This document shows, one piece after another, positions 10,246 through 19,896 of a stretch of DNA of 64,000 bases. The notes beneath the pieces are model-generated. The model did no database searches. It had not been told where the DNA came from and was given only the letters and a program-made list of their open reading frames with translations. Each line of letters starts with the position of its first letter. Position 1 is the stretch's first letter. The DNA lies in contig JAQJVL010000058.1 in assembly GCA_035578905.1 (NCBI GenBank), forward strand, positions 2,857,388 through 2,921,387. The letters are read 5' to 3'. Origin of the DNA: Stictocephala bisonia. Its lineage: Eukaryota; Arthropoda; Insecta; Hemiptera; Membracidae. The translations under genes were made by a program, and so were the position numbers.

Positions 10246-12371
10246 TATGAAAGATAAATATTCTTCCTAGATCAGAAAGGATAAAATAAAATGTTGCTGA
10301 TTTGGTAAACCAATTGAAACTAGCGAAAAGAATATTATATATTTATAAAGTGTTTTATTCACAACATTTCAGGATTTTCTTGTTTATGTAGGTTTTGTTT
10401 TTATGATGAAAACTTCCTTTCTATAATTTTTGTACAAATAACTTAAATTTAACCAATACAGTGGAAAAATAAATCTATTGGTATTGATTGTTTAGTGTAT
10501 TAATTAATTGTAATTCATATTTTCCGTTATTGTTATTTAACAGGACTCAATGAATTTTAGTTTTGGTTTAATTTAATTTTGAAATTATCCTTTTGATTCA
10601 ATAAACTATAAACTGAAAATATAACTGTCATACATTTTGCAGCTTAACAAATTTTTAAACAAATCTAAATACCGGTTACAAAATTATTTTACTATACAAG
10701 CAAACCACAAGGTTGAATCACTATTGTTTTATTGTATTCAAAATACATATATGATTAGATAAATATTTGAAAAACCAGTTAGTAATACTGTGAGATCATG
10801 TTTAATGTACCAACAAAAATCTATCCAACAGGATAATTTTTTGTAGTCTTTAGAATCAGTTTACCAATATGCAAACTTAAACTAAGCATATATTATTCAT
10901 TAAGCTCTTCTTACTGGAGGGGATTTTTATTTTAATTTCAAACCCTGCAGTGATAATTTGTTTTTATTTTGTGAGGCTGTTCAGAAATTTAATTTTCTAT
11001 CAACAGAGAACATTTACAATTAAATTAATATTTAATTTTGGTGAATTTAAAACATTTGGTAAAATAAACGTATTGTATATTTGTAATGAGAAAAATATTC
11101 CTTTCAGAGAATAAACCAATTTCATTTAATAACCAGGTTACACAGATCATATACATTCATCTAGTTTGTTATATTTTGGTCCAAATAAAAACAGTGTAAG
11201 TATGTCTTATATGATTCAATATAAATTTCGATGAGTAGTTTTAGTTCCAAGAGAAACTGTTTTGTCTTAAGAAAAATTTGAATTGTTATCTTCTTATTTT
11301 ATTAGCTTTGCTTTGAAATATTTCACACAAGGTCATCTTATTAGTTCACGGTAGTGCAACACTACTTTTGTTGAACTTTTTTTGTAGAAGTAGTGTAAAA
11401 TTGAATACTATTGTTTATATTCCAGGCCACAAATTGTGCGTCATTATAAACATAATTACCTGAGAACTAACAATTCTAGTGTCCTCTCTTCACTGGCACA
11501 GTTTGTCTAACGAAAGGGTAATTGAATCGTCAATTATTAGTGTCTATTTTCACATGATTTGTTTACACTGGTACTATGAACTCTGTCAGGCTATATTGTT
11601 TACACTCCCTCGACAAAATCACTTATAAGTTGACATGTAAAATGTTGATGATTTAGAATATTTTAGACAGTTTAAAAGACAGTTTTTTTTACAAGGTAGG
11701 AATTTGATTTGTATTTTCGGGTTTGGAAATAAGAAATTAACTTTGTGTTGTAACTTAATGTATATTTTTGCTGAGTGAAATGTCATTTTTTTTACTAAAA
11801 ATAGTTTTCTAGGGATGCGACCTAATACTTCATCATTTTTTGTCTTTTGTGAGCCTACATCTGCAACACAAATCTGTCACGCGTTTGTAATAAGTACTAA
11901 AAGCCTATGACTGTGTCAGTGATAATCTCACAATAACCGTTTACATTACATTATCGCTACTTATAACCCTAATAACTTTATTAAGTTGATGTATAAATCA
12001 TCTTGTAAATTTCTAAATTCAACTTCAGAAAATAGACAACAGCTTGCTTCGTCAAAAACTCGTGTAACAAATTCTGTAATATTAAAAGAACTCAATTTTA
12101 ATTTTTTCCAACAAGAATCAGCATTAAGCCTTAACATGCAGCCCTAGAACGGATTCAAACCAATCGATGGAATAAAACGGTTGAATTATTAACATAATAC
12201 AATCTATCTATTCAAAATGCAGTCATCTGCCTCACCAAAACTCACATATCTGACTCTAAAATAAAATGGTAACTTACTCCAACTGAACTATGCAGACAGA
12301 TTGATTTATATGAATAAAATGTAATCGATAACAAGTCATAAACTGAAAGGGAAGGAAGCTGGGTTAGTAGG
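10246..12371. other. AT-rich stretch, no gene seen
   Basis: No repeats shared with the window and no convincing exon. A protein-like stretch on the minus strand near 11965-12137 was considered but could not be placed in one unbroken frame. Confidence 0.4.
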
Positions 12372-12635
12372 TTGTTCCTAGTGGCAGGGATGAAACATTG
12401 TGAAGTTATAAGAAACCATTATAATGTACAGCAGGCTTATCAAGTCATAGCCAATAACCAAACTTCTGCACCATCGAAGTCCACCAATAGGAAAAAAACG
12501 ATCATGGTCATTAAAGAAAATGACTTCACTATCGAGATTAGGGAAATTATGTTGAATATAGAGTTGGAAATAGGAGCAAGGAGAGAAGTGACAGAGGTTC
12601 AAGAAACAACAATACCACCATACTTGTATGGGTGA
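12372..12635 (+). CDS. Weak open frame, 87 codons
   Basis: The frame is open from ATG to a TGA at 12633 with a hydrophilic, Lys/Glu/Thr-rich product and no known domain. An equally long antisense frame (12378-12686) covers the same DNA, which lowers the coding likelihood. It runs into an imperfect GTGGGTGGGT-rich simple repeat (about 12640-12725). Probably non-coding. Confidence 0.12.
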   Translation: MFLVAGMKHCEVIRNHYNVQQAYQVIANNQTSAPSKSTNRKKTIMVIKENDFTIEIREIMLNIELEIGARREVTEVQETTIPPYLYG

Positions 12636-12639
12636 GTTG

Positions 12640-12730
12640 GTCAATTCCACTGTACGTGCATGGGTGGGTGGGTGGGTCAATACCACCGTTTATGTATGGG
12701 TTGGTGGGTGGGAATCTATTGTATGTATAG
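12640..12730 (+). repeat. Imperfect GGTGGGT-rich simple repeat
   Basis: Tracts of (GGGT)n are interspersed with two related CAATNCCAC...TATG segments, suggesting a small decayed tandem repeat. Confidence 0.5.
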
Positions 12731-12949
12731 GTTCATAGGCATAAGTAATTCTATATTTTTGGTGCTGCAAATTATGCCAGTTTAATAATGCAACTAGGCC
12801 TATAATTATTTGGTCAGGATAATTAATTATAGAATGCCTTTCGAATTAATATTTTGCATTCAAAATTTTCAAAACGAATGCACAGTTATGAACAGTCTTG
12901 TTAACTTTAGATAAATTAAGATGGTTGAGATAGTTCTTATTACTAAGGA

Positions 12950-13290
12950 ATATTATTCAAGATATAGGCGCTGATTGTAAGATATAGGCGAATATAAGGA
13001 GCGAATGATTGTAGAACTGTAGATGAATCAGTGTAGTCATTGTTACTAACTAAGGTCGACTGTTCCTGAGAAAGAACTATTTATTAATAGCCCAATTGTC
13101 AGGGCAAGTAAGTGACCAACAACAACGTGGAATCCAAACCACATAGTGTTGGTCTGATTTTCAGCTAACTGACAAGCCTGACACTCAGTTCTCATCACCA
13201 CACAACATTGACTACCACCCAAGACTTCTCTAGTAGTGTCCACATCAATGGCAACCATTGAGCGGATGCCGTATATCTTGTATGGGAGAT
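12950..13290 (-). mobile_element. Family A copy A2
   Basis: Minus-strand copy sharing GAATGA(C/T)TGTAG, ATTTATTAATAGCCCAA, TGATTTTCAGCTAA(C/T)TGAC, ACCACCCAA and TCTAGTAGTGTCCAC with other copies. It lacks the terminal hairpin end. The 70-codon minus-strand frame across it is incidental. Confidence 0.8.
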
Positions 13291-14080
13291 ATGAAAATTC
13301 CAGAGGAGCCCAGTAGTTTGTTGTACATCAACTTTTGCACACAAATCAAGCAGTGATCATCTTATAAGACAATACAAGTAAGAGGACTCTACATTCGGGA
13401 CAAGAGATTTTGGTCCTCTTTAAAAGTGTTTGATCGAAAATTATTTAAAAAATTTTTTTAGAATTAAATTCTCTTTTTGTTTTGAATTTATATAACTATA
13501 CATCCGTCTAATATGGCTATTAAGTTTATTCAAAAAATTGTTATTTTTAATTCTAACCCACATCATTACAGTTTTCATTCCAAGGGGCCTCCCACACTAA
13601 AATTCACATTATCATACTCAAAATAGATTAGACATGATTTTTTAACCAAATTTGGGAATGACATCCCTCACCAAAACTCAAGTTTAAAACAGAATAGTTG
13701 CGTAGTTACCCCTCTCCAACCAAGCTTGGTAACAGGCAAGGTGACTTGTTTTACCAAATATTTGCATATAAAAAGAATAAAATCCACCTCAACATTAAGC
13801 TAGAAAACCTGAACACCTCAACATAAAAGATCATGAAGGCACTGGAGGATTTCCAAAATCTTCCTTTAATTTTTTTATTTTAATCCCTTAAGTCGAATGT
13901 ATAACTTGTACTATGTTTAAATAAGGAATTGTTCTTACACCTATAAAAAGGTACATATCTTCAACTGTGTTTTTTTAGGACTAAAAATATATATTTAGGC
14001 TGCTGCTCACCATAAGCGATTGAGGTGATAAAATAATTTTGTTTGTTTGTATTTTTAAACTAAAACTGTTTTTCTTTTTC
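13291..14080. other. AT-rich stretch, no gene seen
   Basis: Stops are frequent in all frames. The segment ends in a pyrimidine-rich acceptor tract leading to the exon-like segment at 14083. Confidence 0.45.
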
Positions 14081-14082
14081 AG

Positions 14083-14144
14083 ATGATGCTAGTGCTTGCT
14101 ACCAGAGTGCTCTGATACTGTACTGTAGTTACATTGCTGACTAA
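14083..14144 (+). CDS. Candidate terminal exon (copy 1 of a pair)
   Basis: A strong acceptor (GTTTTTCTTTTTCAG) precedes ATGATGCTAGTGCTTGCTA. In the phase beginning GAT GCT the exon encodes 19 residues (DASACYQSALILYCSYIAD) and then TAA. In the ATG phase it begins M-M-L-V-L-A and stops after 10 codons. A related acceptor and exon start occur 569 bp downstream at 14652. The arrangement resembles duplicated, possibly alternative, last exons. No product is recognised. Confidence 0.3.
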
Positions 14145-14289
14145 CCGGTCTGGGAGACGTTGACTACATAAGGAAACGTGTTTGCTTTAAATATGTTTAC
14201 CAACACCTTGCCCAGTCAAATAAACTGAGCCAAGAAAGCGAGGATTCACTCATCAAGCCAAATTAGAATCTACCATAAGTTCCTTAAAA

Positions 14290-14362
14290 TTTTTAATTCT
14301 CTAACCCAAGCCCCAAAGTCCTGACGCCTTAGACCACTCGGCCACCGGCTCGCCCAACTCGG
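14290..14362 (-). mobile_element. SINE head relic, tRNA Ser/Leu-like
   Basis: Read on the minus strand it carries GGTGGCCGAGTGGTCTAAGG, a near-perfect A box of Ser/Leu-type tRNAs, followed by GCGTCAGGACTTTGGGGC. The B box is not evident. A second partial GGTGGCCGAGT lies just upstream (about 14358-14370), so the tRNA-like 5' end is partly duplicated. It shares TAAGGCGTCAGGACTT with the SINE head at 42682-42761. This is a truncated SINE, not a functional tRNA. Confidence 0.7.
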
Positions 14363-14387
14363 CCACCGAGTTGTATAAGGTTATGAG

Positions 14388-14423
14388 TTACCTTATATTG
14401 AAATTAAATCCAATATAAGGTAA
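14388..14423. repeat. Perfect short palindrome
   Basis: TTACCTTATATTG (14388-14400) is followed after 10 nt by its exact reverse complement (14411-14423). It adjoins the SINE relic and could fold into a 13-bp hairpin. Confidence 0.85.
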
Positions 14424-14651
14424 ATGGATAACTTCCATTAACTAATTGTTCATTATTATAACTGTAACAAGCTACATTTTTCCTACTTGCATTTTATCAG
14501 ATTTACAAAAGTAAAAAAATAAATAAAATTAATATATAAATATTTAATTGTTTAGTATTTAAATTGTATTTCTCTTTTATACTGGGTAGCCCAACAGTTG
14601 CTGCACATAGTAAACCATAAAAATGAAATAACAGCAGTTTTTCTTTTCCAG

Positions 14652-14792
14652 ATGATACTTGTGCTCGCTATTATACGTCCACAAACTAAAAAGACTGTGC
14701 AGTGGCCGATTTACTGCTCATCTATAACACGCAAAGTGGGGAAATGTTTTATGACAGCTGTTATAAAAAATAAACAACAATCAAAACAGTAA
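14652..14792 (+). CDS. Candidate terminal exon (copy 2 of a pair)
   Basis: A good acceptor (TTTTTCTTTTCCAG) precedes ATGATACTTGTGCTCGCTA, which matches the start of the exon-like segment at 14083 at about three quarters of positions. In the ATG phase it is open for 46 codons, is rich in basic residues, and ends in TAA at 14790. Two AATAAA words (about 14769 and 14822) could serve as polyadenylation signals. Whether either copy is used is unknown. Confidence 0.3.
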   Translation: MILVLAIIRPQTKKTVQWPIYCSSITRKVGKCFMTAVIKNKQQSKQ

Positions 14793-14992
14793 AAATTGTT
14801 TTATTAAAAACCGTTCTTAAAAATAAACTGTGTTTTATTTGTAAAGTATGTTCTTTAGTATATTGTTTATGTACATACAAAAGTTTTGTTTCTTGTTCTG
14901 CTGTAATCATGATTATAAATATTTTTATTTAAATAGTATTATTTAAATAAAGATGCTCAGTATAATATTATTTGAATTGTCTTGTCTTTGTC

Positions 14993-15471
14993 ATGGATTC
15001 AAGTTCAAAAACTGTTTCCGGTAGGCCAGTTACAGGCCAAGGGAAATAATATAAAAATATTTGCAACTCATTTGCAGGAGCAGAAGATGGTATATAATTT
15101 AAAGTACAACGATGTCAAGAGTACTTCCCACTACAATGTGACATAACAGGAAATTCAGTTTCCTTAGTTAATAAAATATTAGCAGAAGGAAAACGGCCAG
15201 TGGATAGAGGACAGTTGCACTTCTCAACACTAATCGGCAAAAAACAAGCCAAGAGAAAAAAATGTTCAGTTGATGATTTTAGTAAGTGTTTAATTAAAAG
15301 GAAGATACAGGAATTGTATGTTTACATAACTGCCTACCTTAAAAACTTAAATAAAGTATTCCAGGATGAAGATATTTTGTATTGTAGAAGAGAATATTTA
15401 AGAAAATTGTGAAGGCAAATGGGGTTCAGATAGGAAAAAAGCTAATCAGCTTTAACAATTCTGGTTGTTAA
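14993..15471 (+). pseudogene. Decayed DDE transposase N-terminal region (IS630/Tc1-like, tentative)
   Basis: The frame begins at ATG 14993 (MDSSSKTVSGRPVTG), is broken by stops near 15048 and 15100, and then stays open from about 15120 to 15412 (NKILAEGKRPVDRG, KKRKKCSVDDFSKCLIKRKI, RREYLRKL). It continues after a one-base frameshift (KANGVQIGKKLISFNNS). The order of features (short Gly/Pro-containing start, basic linker, DDF-KC-(L/V)-(K/R)R-I, then a G-x-KK segment) recalls a family of repeated insect ORFs with helix-turn-helix domains upstream of a DDE domain, as in IS630/Tc1-like transposases. The catalytic part is absent. The family assignment is from memory of the pattern, so it is tentative. 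The copy is clearly non-functional. Confidence 0.45.
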
Positions 15472-16189
15472 CGGTTATTTGTACAACTGGTATTTTTAAG
15501 TAACTAATACTGATGTCACTGATTTGTAAAAATCGCCAACTTGACCAACACCAGTACGTGGTGTGTGGAAGGGAGCAGTAAAGTAGGGAAAGATGCGCAA
15601 CCTCGATGATTTTTGTTTATGGTCAAGTAATACCAATTTTTCTGCTATGACACATTGTTCATTGTTGATTCAAAGCCGTTGTGAATGTATTGGCTTAGGA
15701 AGAAAGGCTTTACTGTGAGAACTTGGTACAAATTTGGTTATAATTTATTTATAAACAAATGAAATAGTATCTTCAATACTGCAGCATCTATAATGAACGC
15801 TATCTTCAATTTACTGAAACTTTTTGAAGAAAGTGGGTCTGTAGTGGATTGCCACAGGTCAAGTTGGCCCTTGTTAATATGGTGCAACTCAGCTTAAGGT
15901 TTTATAAGTGCTTATCGTATAAACAAGTATATTGATATAATATAAAAAAATAATATAATATAATATTATAAAAGCACCAGATATATAAAAAAAATCTTGC
16001 AACCACAAAAAGTTCATTTTCTTTCCCATTTAATCAATGTTGCACAAGTTTTAAAACTACCTCATAAGAGTTCAATTATTTTTTAATTTTAACTAATTTT
16101 TATTGAACTATTTTAAATCCTCTGTACATAGATTCAAGAAACATCCTTTCTTAGAGATATTTGCTTGTTTTTAAAAAACAAAAGAATCA
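15472..16189. other. AT-rich stretch, no gene seen
   Basis: It contains an ATAATATAATATAATATTAT-like low-complexity tract near 15945-15972. No coding signal was found. Confidence 0.45.
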
Positions 16190-16275
16190 ATTTTTTGTGA
16201 ATCCCTCTGGTCTGAGGAAGGTGAGCGTGGTTCAACGAAATTGATCACCATAATATTTGTGCATTTTGTACTTGT
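16190..16275 (+). repeat. Dispersed repeat family E, copy 1, with hammerhead-like hairpin
   Basis: It matches 33512-33602 in the same orientation (TTTGTGAAT(C/T)CCT, GTGGTTCA/GGTTTACC, GATCACCATAATA). The core reads CTGAGGA (16212-16218), GGTGA, a short loop, TTCAAC and GAAA (16237-16240). This is the order of conserved hammerhead ribozyme elements, except that one extra base follows CTGAGGA and the stem is damaged here. In the second copy the stem partner TTTACC is preserved. Activity is unlikely for this copy. Confidence 0.55.
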
Positions 16276-16341
16276 ATTGTAATATATTTGTGTATTTTGT
16301 GCTTATATTGTAGTAAATTTGTGTTGTGTGATGTTTAACAC

Positions 16342-17406
16342 CTCAGCAAGGCCTTTGATTGTGTTTCTCATGATCTTATAGTTTCTAAGCTTGAGTATTT
16401 TAGGGTAGAGGGTGCGGCTCTACAAATCTTTCAATCCTACCTTGAGAATAGAGTACAATATGTACAAGACAGTAACGAATCCTCTTGTCTCTTGCCTGTC
16501 ACGTGCGGTGTTCCGCAGGGATCTGTCTTGGGTCCTTTGTTATTTGTTATTATGGTTAACGACCTCAGTAGTAATATCCCTGCGGAGATTATTCTCTATG
16601 CAGACGATACCACTGTCTTAAATAGGCATGATAGTGAAAGTCTGGCATTAGAAAATGCTAGATATAATCAAACCCTCATTGAGAATTGGTTGGCTGCTAA
16701 TGAACTAGTGTTAAACAAAGAAAAAACCAAAACTGTACTTTTCACTCTTAAAGAAAAAAATATAAACTTAGATAGGCCAATTTTTTTAGGATTAACTTTG
16801 GACCCTACCCTTAATTGGCACCAACACATATCTGTTCTCAAAAATAGGCTTAGTAAAAGCATTTACGCTTTGAAAAGGTTAAGTAGTGAGGTGGAAAGGG
16901 AAGGCCTAAGGCAGGCCTATTTTGGCTTATTTCATGCCCATATGTCTTATGGTTTAATAGTATGGGGTGGTGCTCCCAAGTCAGAAGAAATATTTGTTGC
17001 ACAAAAAAAAGCTATAAGAGTAATTACAGGTTCTCATAGACTAGCCCATTGTAAACAATTATTTATTGAATTAAAAATATTTACTTTGCATTCTCTATAC
17101 ATTTTTCAGTGTCTCATGTACTTGAGGGCTAATTTAGACAAAATACATACAAGAAGCTCCATTCATTCTCACAATACTAGATCTGCAAATTTAATTAATT
17201 TACCACAAAATAGGCTATTAAAAAGTGAAAGAAATCCAATGATTATATCAAGCAGATTAATGAATAGGTTGCCCGATACAGTCAAGAAATTAGAAAATGA
17301 TAAATTTAAAGTCTGTATCATAAATTTTTTATTAAAAAATCCGTTCTATAAAGTGGAACAATTTTTGTCTAAGAATTGGTCTGAATTAGATTTTAACATG
17401 ACCTGA
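16342..17406 (+). pseudogene. LINE reverse transcriptase, C-terminal 354 codons intact
   Basis: The frame is open from 16339 (just after a TAA at 16336) to TGA at 17404. Visible RT motifs in order are LSKAFDCVSHDL (motif A, lacking the first catalytic Asp), GVPQGSVLGPLLF (motif B, about 16507), LYADDTTVL (motif C, about 16597), WLAANELVLNKEKTK (motif D, about 16687), and FLGLTLDPTLNWHQHI (motif E, about 16783). A thumb region and a C-terminal segment with HSHNTRSANL follow. The ATG at 16492 is internal and not a real start. With motif A cut, the protein could not be active, but the lack of stops over more than 1 kb indicates recent insertion. The clade is CR1/Jockey-like. The exact clade needs a tree. 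Confidence 0.9.
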
Positions 17407-17757
17407 CGCTCTCCAAGAATCTTTTGTTACTTTTTGTTAAATATATGTTTAAGTAAAATAATTATCATTGTAATTATCATTCATTGTAATGTCCATTGTG
17501 TTGTTTATGTTAGCCCTGTTGTAATTTTCTAAAATGCTATTTTGATGAAAATATTTACTAGTACGGTAGTACTAAATTGCTGATATTTATATTATAGGGC
17601 CTACTGTAATCTTAAAATAATCCATTAGCTTAAGTTATCTTTATGTAAACAATGTCTTGTGTATTGATAGATTTATCTCATAGTTACATGACTGGCCTAT
17701 GTATTCTATGGAATATCCTGTGGCGAATAAAGTATTCTATTCTATTCTATTCTATGT
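16342..17757 (+). mobile_element. 5'-truncated non-LTR retrotransposon with (TATTC)n tail
   Basis: The element starts abruptly inside RT motif A (LSKAFD at 16342) and continues without frameshift through the end of its ORF at 17406. A 3' UTR of about 330 bp ends in GAATAAAG plus four TATTC repeats (about 17733-17757). Abrupt 5' truncation with an intact 3' end is the usual outcome of target-primed reverse transcription. The simple-repeat tail in place of poly-A is typical of some arthropod LINE clades. This is the best preserved mobile element in the window. I could not identify a target-site duplication. Confidence 0.9.
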
Positions 17758-17899
17758 GTACTGAATTTACTATAGACTCTTATACTCTCACTTTTTCTAT
17801 AACATATTTAACTTTATCTATACAAATTATAAAATTTTTTTAATACAACTTTATACTCACACATTCCAACAAAAAACCATTCATGAATATTTCATTCTA
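17758..17899. other. Junction between two opposed LINE relics
   Basis: About 140 bp of AT-rich DNA between the (TATTC)n tail of the plus-strand LINE and the 3' region of the minus-strand LINE. It may be 3' UTR of the latter. Confidence 0.4.
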
Positions 17900-19265
17900 T
17901 TACATCTGTGAATTTCCTAGTTTCTTCCGAGTTCAACAGTGATTTTTTACCTGAACTTTAAATCTTTTATCAGAATTACAATTTTTATATCATTTGGCAA
18001 TATATTGAAACATTTTGGGCCCAGAAAAACAAATGATTTTTTAAATATTATTCTATTAACTTTTGGCTTTTTAAATGCTTTATTTTTTACATTTTTGGTC
18101 ATATATGCATGGTTCTATAAATGTTCCGTTCCATTGTTTCCACTTTGTTTGAAAAAAAATCTGTAATACTTTAAAGATAAGCTAATGTTGCAGAGGTAGA
18201 ATATTAAGCTTTTGGTAGAGGGGAAAAGACGATTCTCTTTTGTTCTTAAATAAAATTATTTGCAGAAAATGATTTTGAGTTGCCCTAAGTTTTCGTATTA
18301 AATTGTTAAATGCTCCTCCCCAACAGTGAATACCTTATAGCAATCTAGAATGTGTGATAGCAAAGTATTATGTCCATATTTTCAATCTTCGGATATGTTT
18401 TAGTTTACGGTAGTAATAGTATGACTATTATGCAATTTTGTAATTGTTAAAATAAAGGAAGTTTGAGTTTAATAGTTATGAATTACATTTGTTTCGTAAA
18501 TAGTAAAACTTTCTAATTTGTTGCTTTAAAGAATGTTGAATGTATTCAATATGACAATATGTTTTTTCCATGTCAATGTGCTATCTAAAAATATTACTAG
18601 GTATTTAAAATGGTAAACTTTCTAAATTTTTTCGCAGTTGCATATACTCGTTTGTTTACAATTAAGGTCATGGAAGGTTACATCATTAATAAAGTTAAAA
18701 TCTCTTAAATTAAAATTAACTAGTTTAGTTTTAGATACATTAACAATCATTTTATTTTTAACACACCAAAGCTTCAAATATTTAAATCGTACATTATACA
18801 TCGCCAAATCACTTCATCTTTCTCATCTGCAAAAGCATAAGTTTTACCCATGAATGGCTTTTTTTAATAAGTCATTAATATATACTAGGAACAGGGTGGC
18901 TGAGAGCACAGAGCCCTGTGGCACACCTTTTTAAAACTATTTCTGGTTCACTAAAACAGTCCTTAAATTGTACAATTTGTTCTCTAATTTAAAGCTAAGT
19001 ATTGAACCAAATATGTGCCACACCCCTTATTCCTGCATATTCTAACTTTGAAAGCAAAATTTCTTGGTCTACTAGGTCGAATGCCTTTTTGAAGTCAATA
19101 AATAAAGTGGATGCCTTTTTGATAAAATTAATACTACTGTACAAACGTTCTACGAACATTGAAAGCGCATCTTCCGTGGATTTCCCTTTAGTGAACCCAA
19201 ATTGATTTATACTTAAAAAATGTTTACTGTTTAAAAATGTAAGATGATAGTATATATACATAAAT
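17900..19265 (-). mobile_element. Decayed non-LTR retrotransposon, minus strand
   Basis: On the minus strand RT pieces appear in order in several frames. The first is SINQFGFTKGKSTEDAL with motif A LFIDFKKAFDLVDQEILL (19261-18995). Motif B GVPQGSVLSATLF and YINDLL follow (about 18930-18880), then a mutated motif C, AFADE instead of FADD (about 18830). A motif D/E segment with LDSTLTWKKHI (about 18590-18550) comes next. The C-terminal pieces are CWGGAFNNLIRK (about 18320) and FVFLGPKCFNILPND (about 18020-17975). Numerous frameshifts and stops show great age. Family features (Gly-Phe-x-Lys-Gly, FIDFKKAFD) fit the Jockey/CR1/L2 group. Confidence 0.85.
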
Positions 19266-19611
19266 CGTCATATGATAGTTAGTTATAAAATAAACAGTTA
19301 TAGGAATTGTTTGAAAAAAAGACTGGTAAAAATAGTATTTACAATGTCATCTTGACTATGGAAACTATTTTAATGTTCAATATTTGTTTAAAATCCCTCT
19401 TAAAATTTGAGTATTGAGTTAGAAATTACTGCTAATGTTCCAATTTATTTTAAATTTTTTATAGAACGGACAGATATGAATGTCAGCGCTATTTAGTTTA
19501 GTACTAACGTTTTATTTTAATTATTTACTGATATGTGAGCTAATTTTGTACACATTTTGTTAATCAAGCTTTTAGTTTCAAGTTGTCTGTGTTTGCATGT
19601 AGCTAAACTCT

Positions 19612-19896
19612 GTGCATATGTTTACAATTGTAATCATGATTACGGGTATGAAATTTTACATTCCTCTTCTTACATTCTTCCTCTTAGAAGACCATTCTGG
19701 TAACAGACTTCCATTTTATAAGATAACGTTAAATGAATTAGAACTCGGTGATATTGAGCTGTTTTCTAAGATAATTTTGAGTGGTGAAATAACACACACT
19801 GAGTGTTATGTTCATAAGTCTACCAACTGGTTAGTGCTGACATCGTGGGGTGGGTATAGCACCCTGATAACGCATAATAGCCGAAAGAATCCTTAG
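19612..19896 (+). CDS. Unassigned 94-codon open frame
   Basis: The frame is open from ATG 19612 to TAG at 19894. The first 25 residues are hydrophobic and could act as a signal anchor; the rest is mixed (PFYKITLNELELGDIELF and so on). No domain is recognised, no splice context stands out, and no neighbour supports a function. The length is mildly unusual for this base composition. It may be chance or an exon. Confidence 0.2.
   Translation: MHMFTIVIMITGMKFYIPLLTFFLLEDHSGNRLPFYKITLNELELGDIELFSKIILSGEITHTECYVHKSTNWLVLTSWGGYSTLITHNSRKNP

Noticed and set aside
11962..12137. Minus-strand protein-like frame of about 58 codons
   Set aside because: I could not place it in one uninterrupted frame with consistent coordinates, and no splice signals or homology support it.
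14305..14362. Functional tRNA gene
   Set aside because: Only an A-box-like 5' part is present. The B box and terminal stem are absent, so it is a SINE relic.
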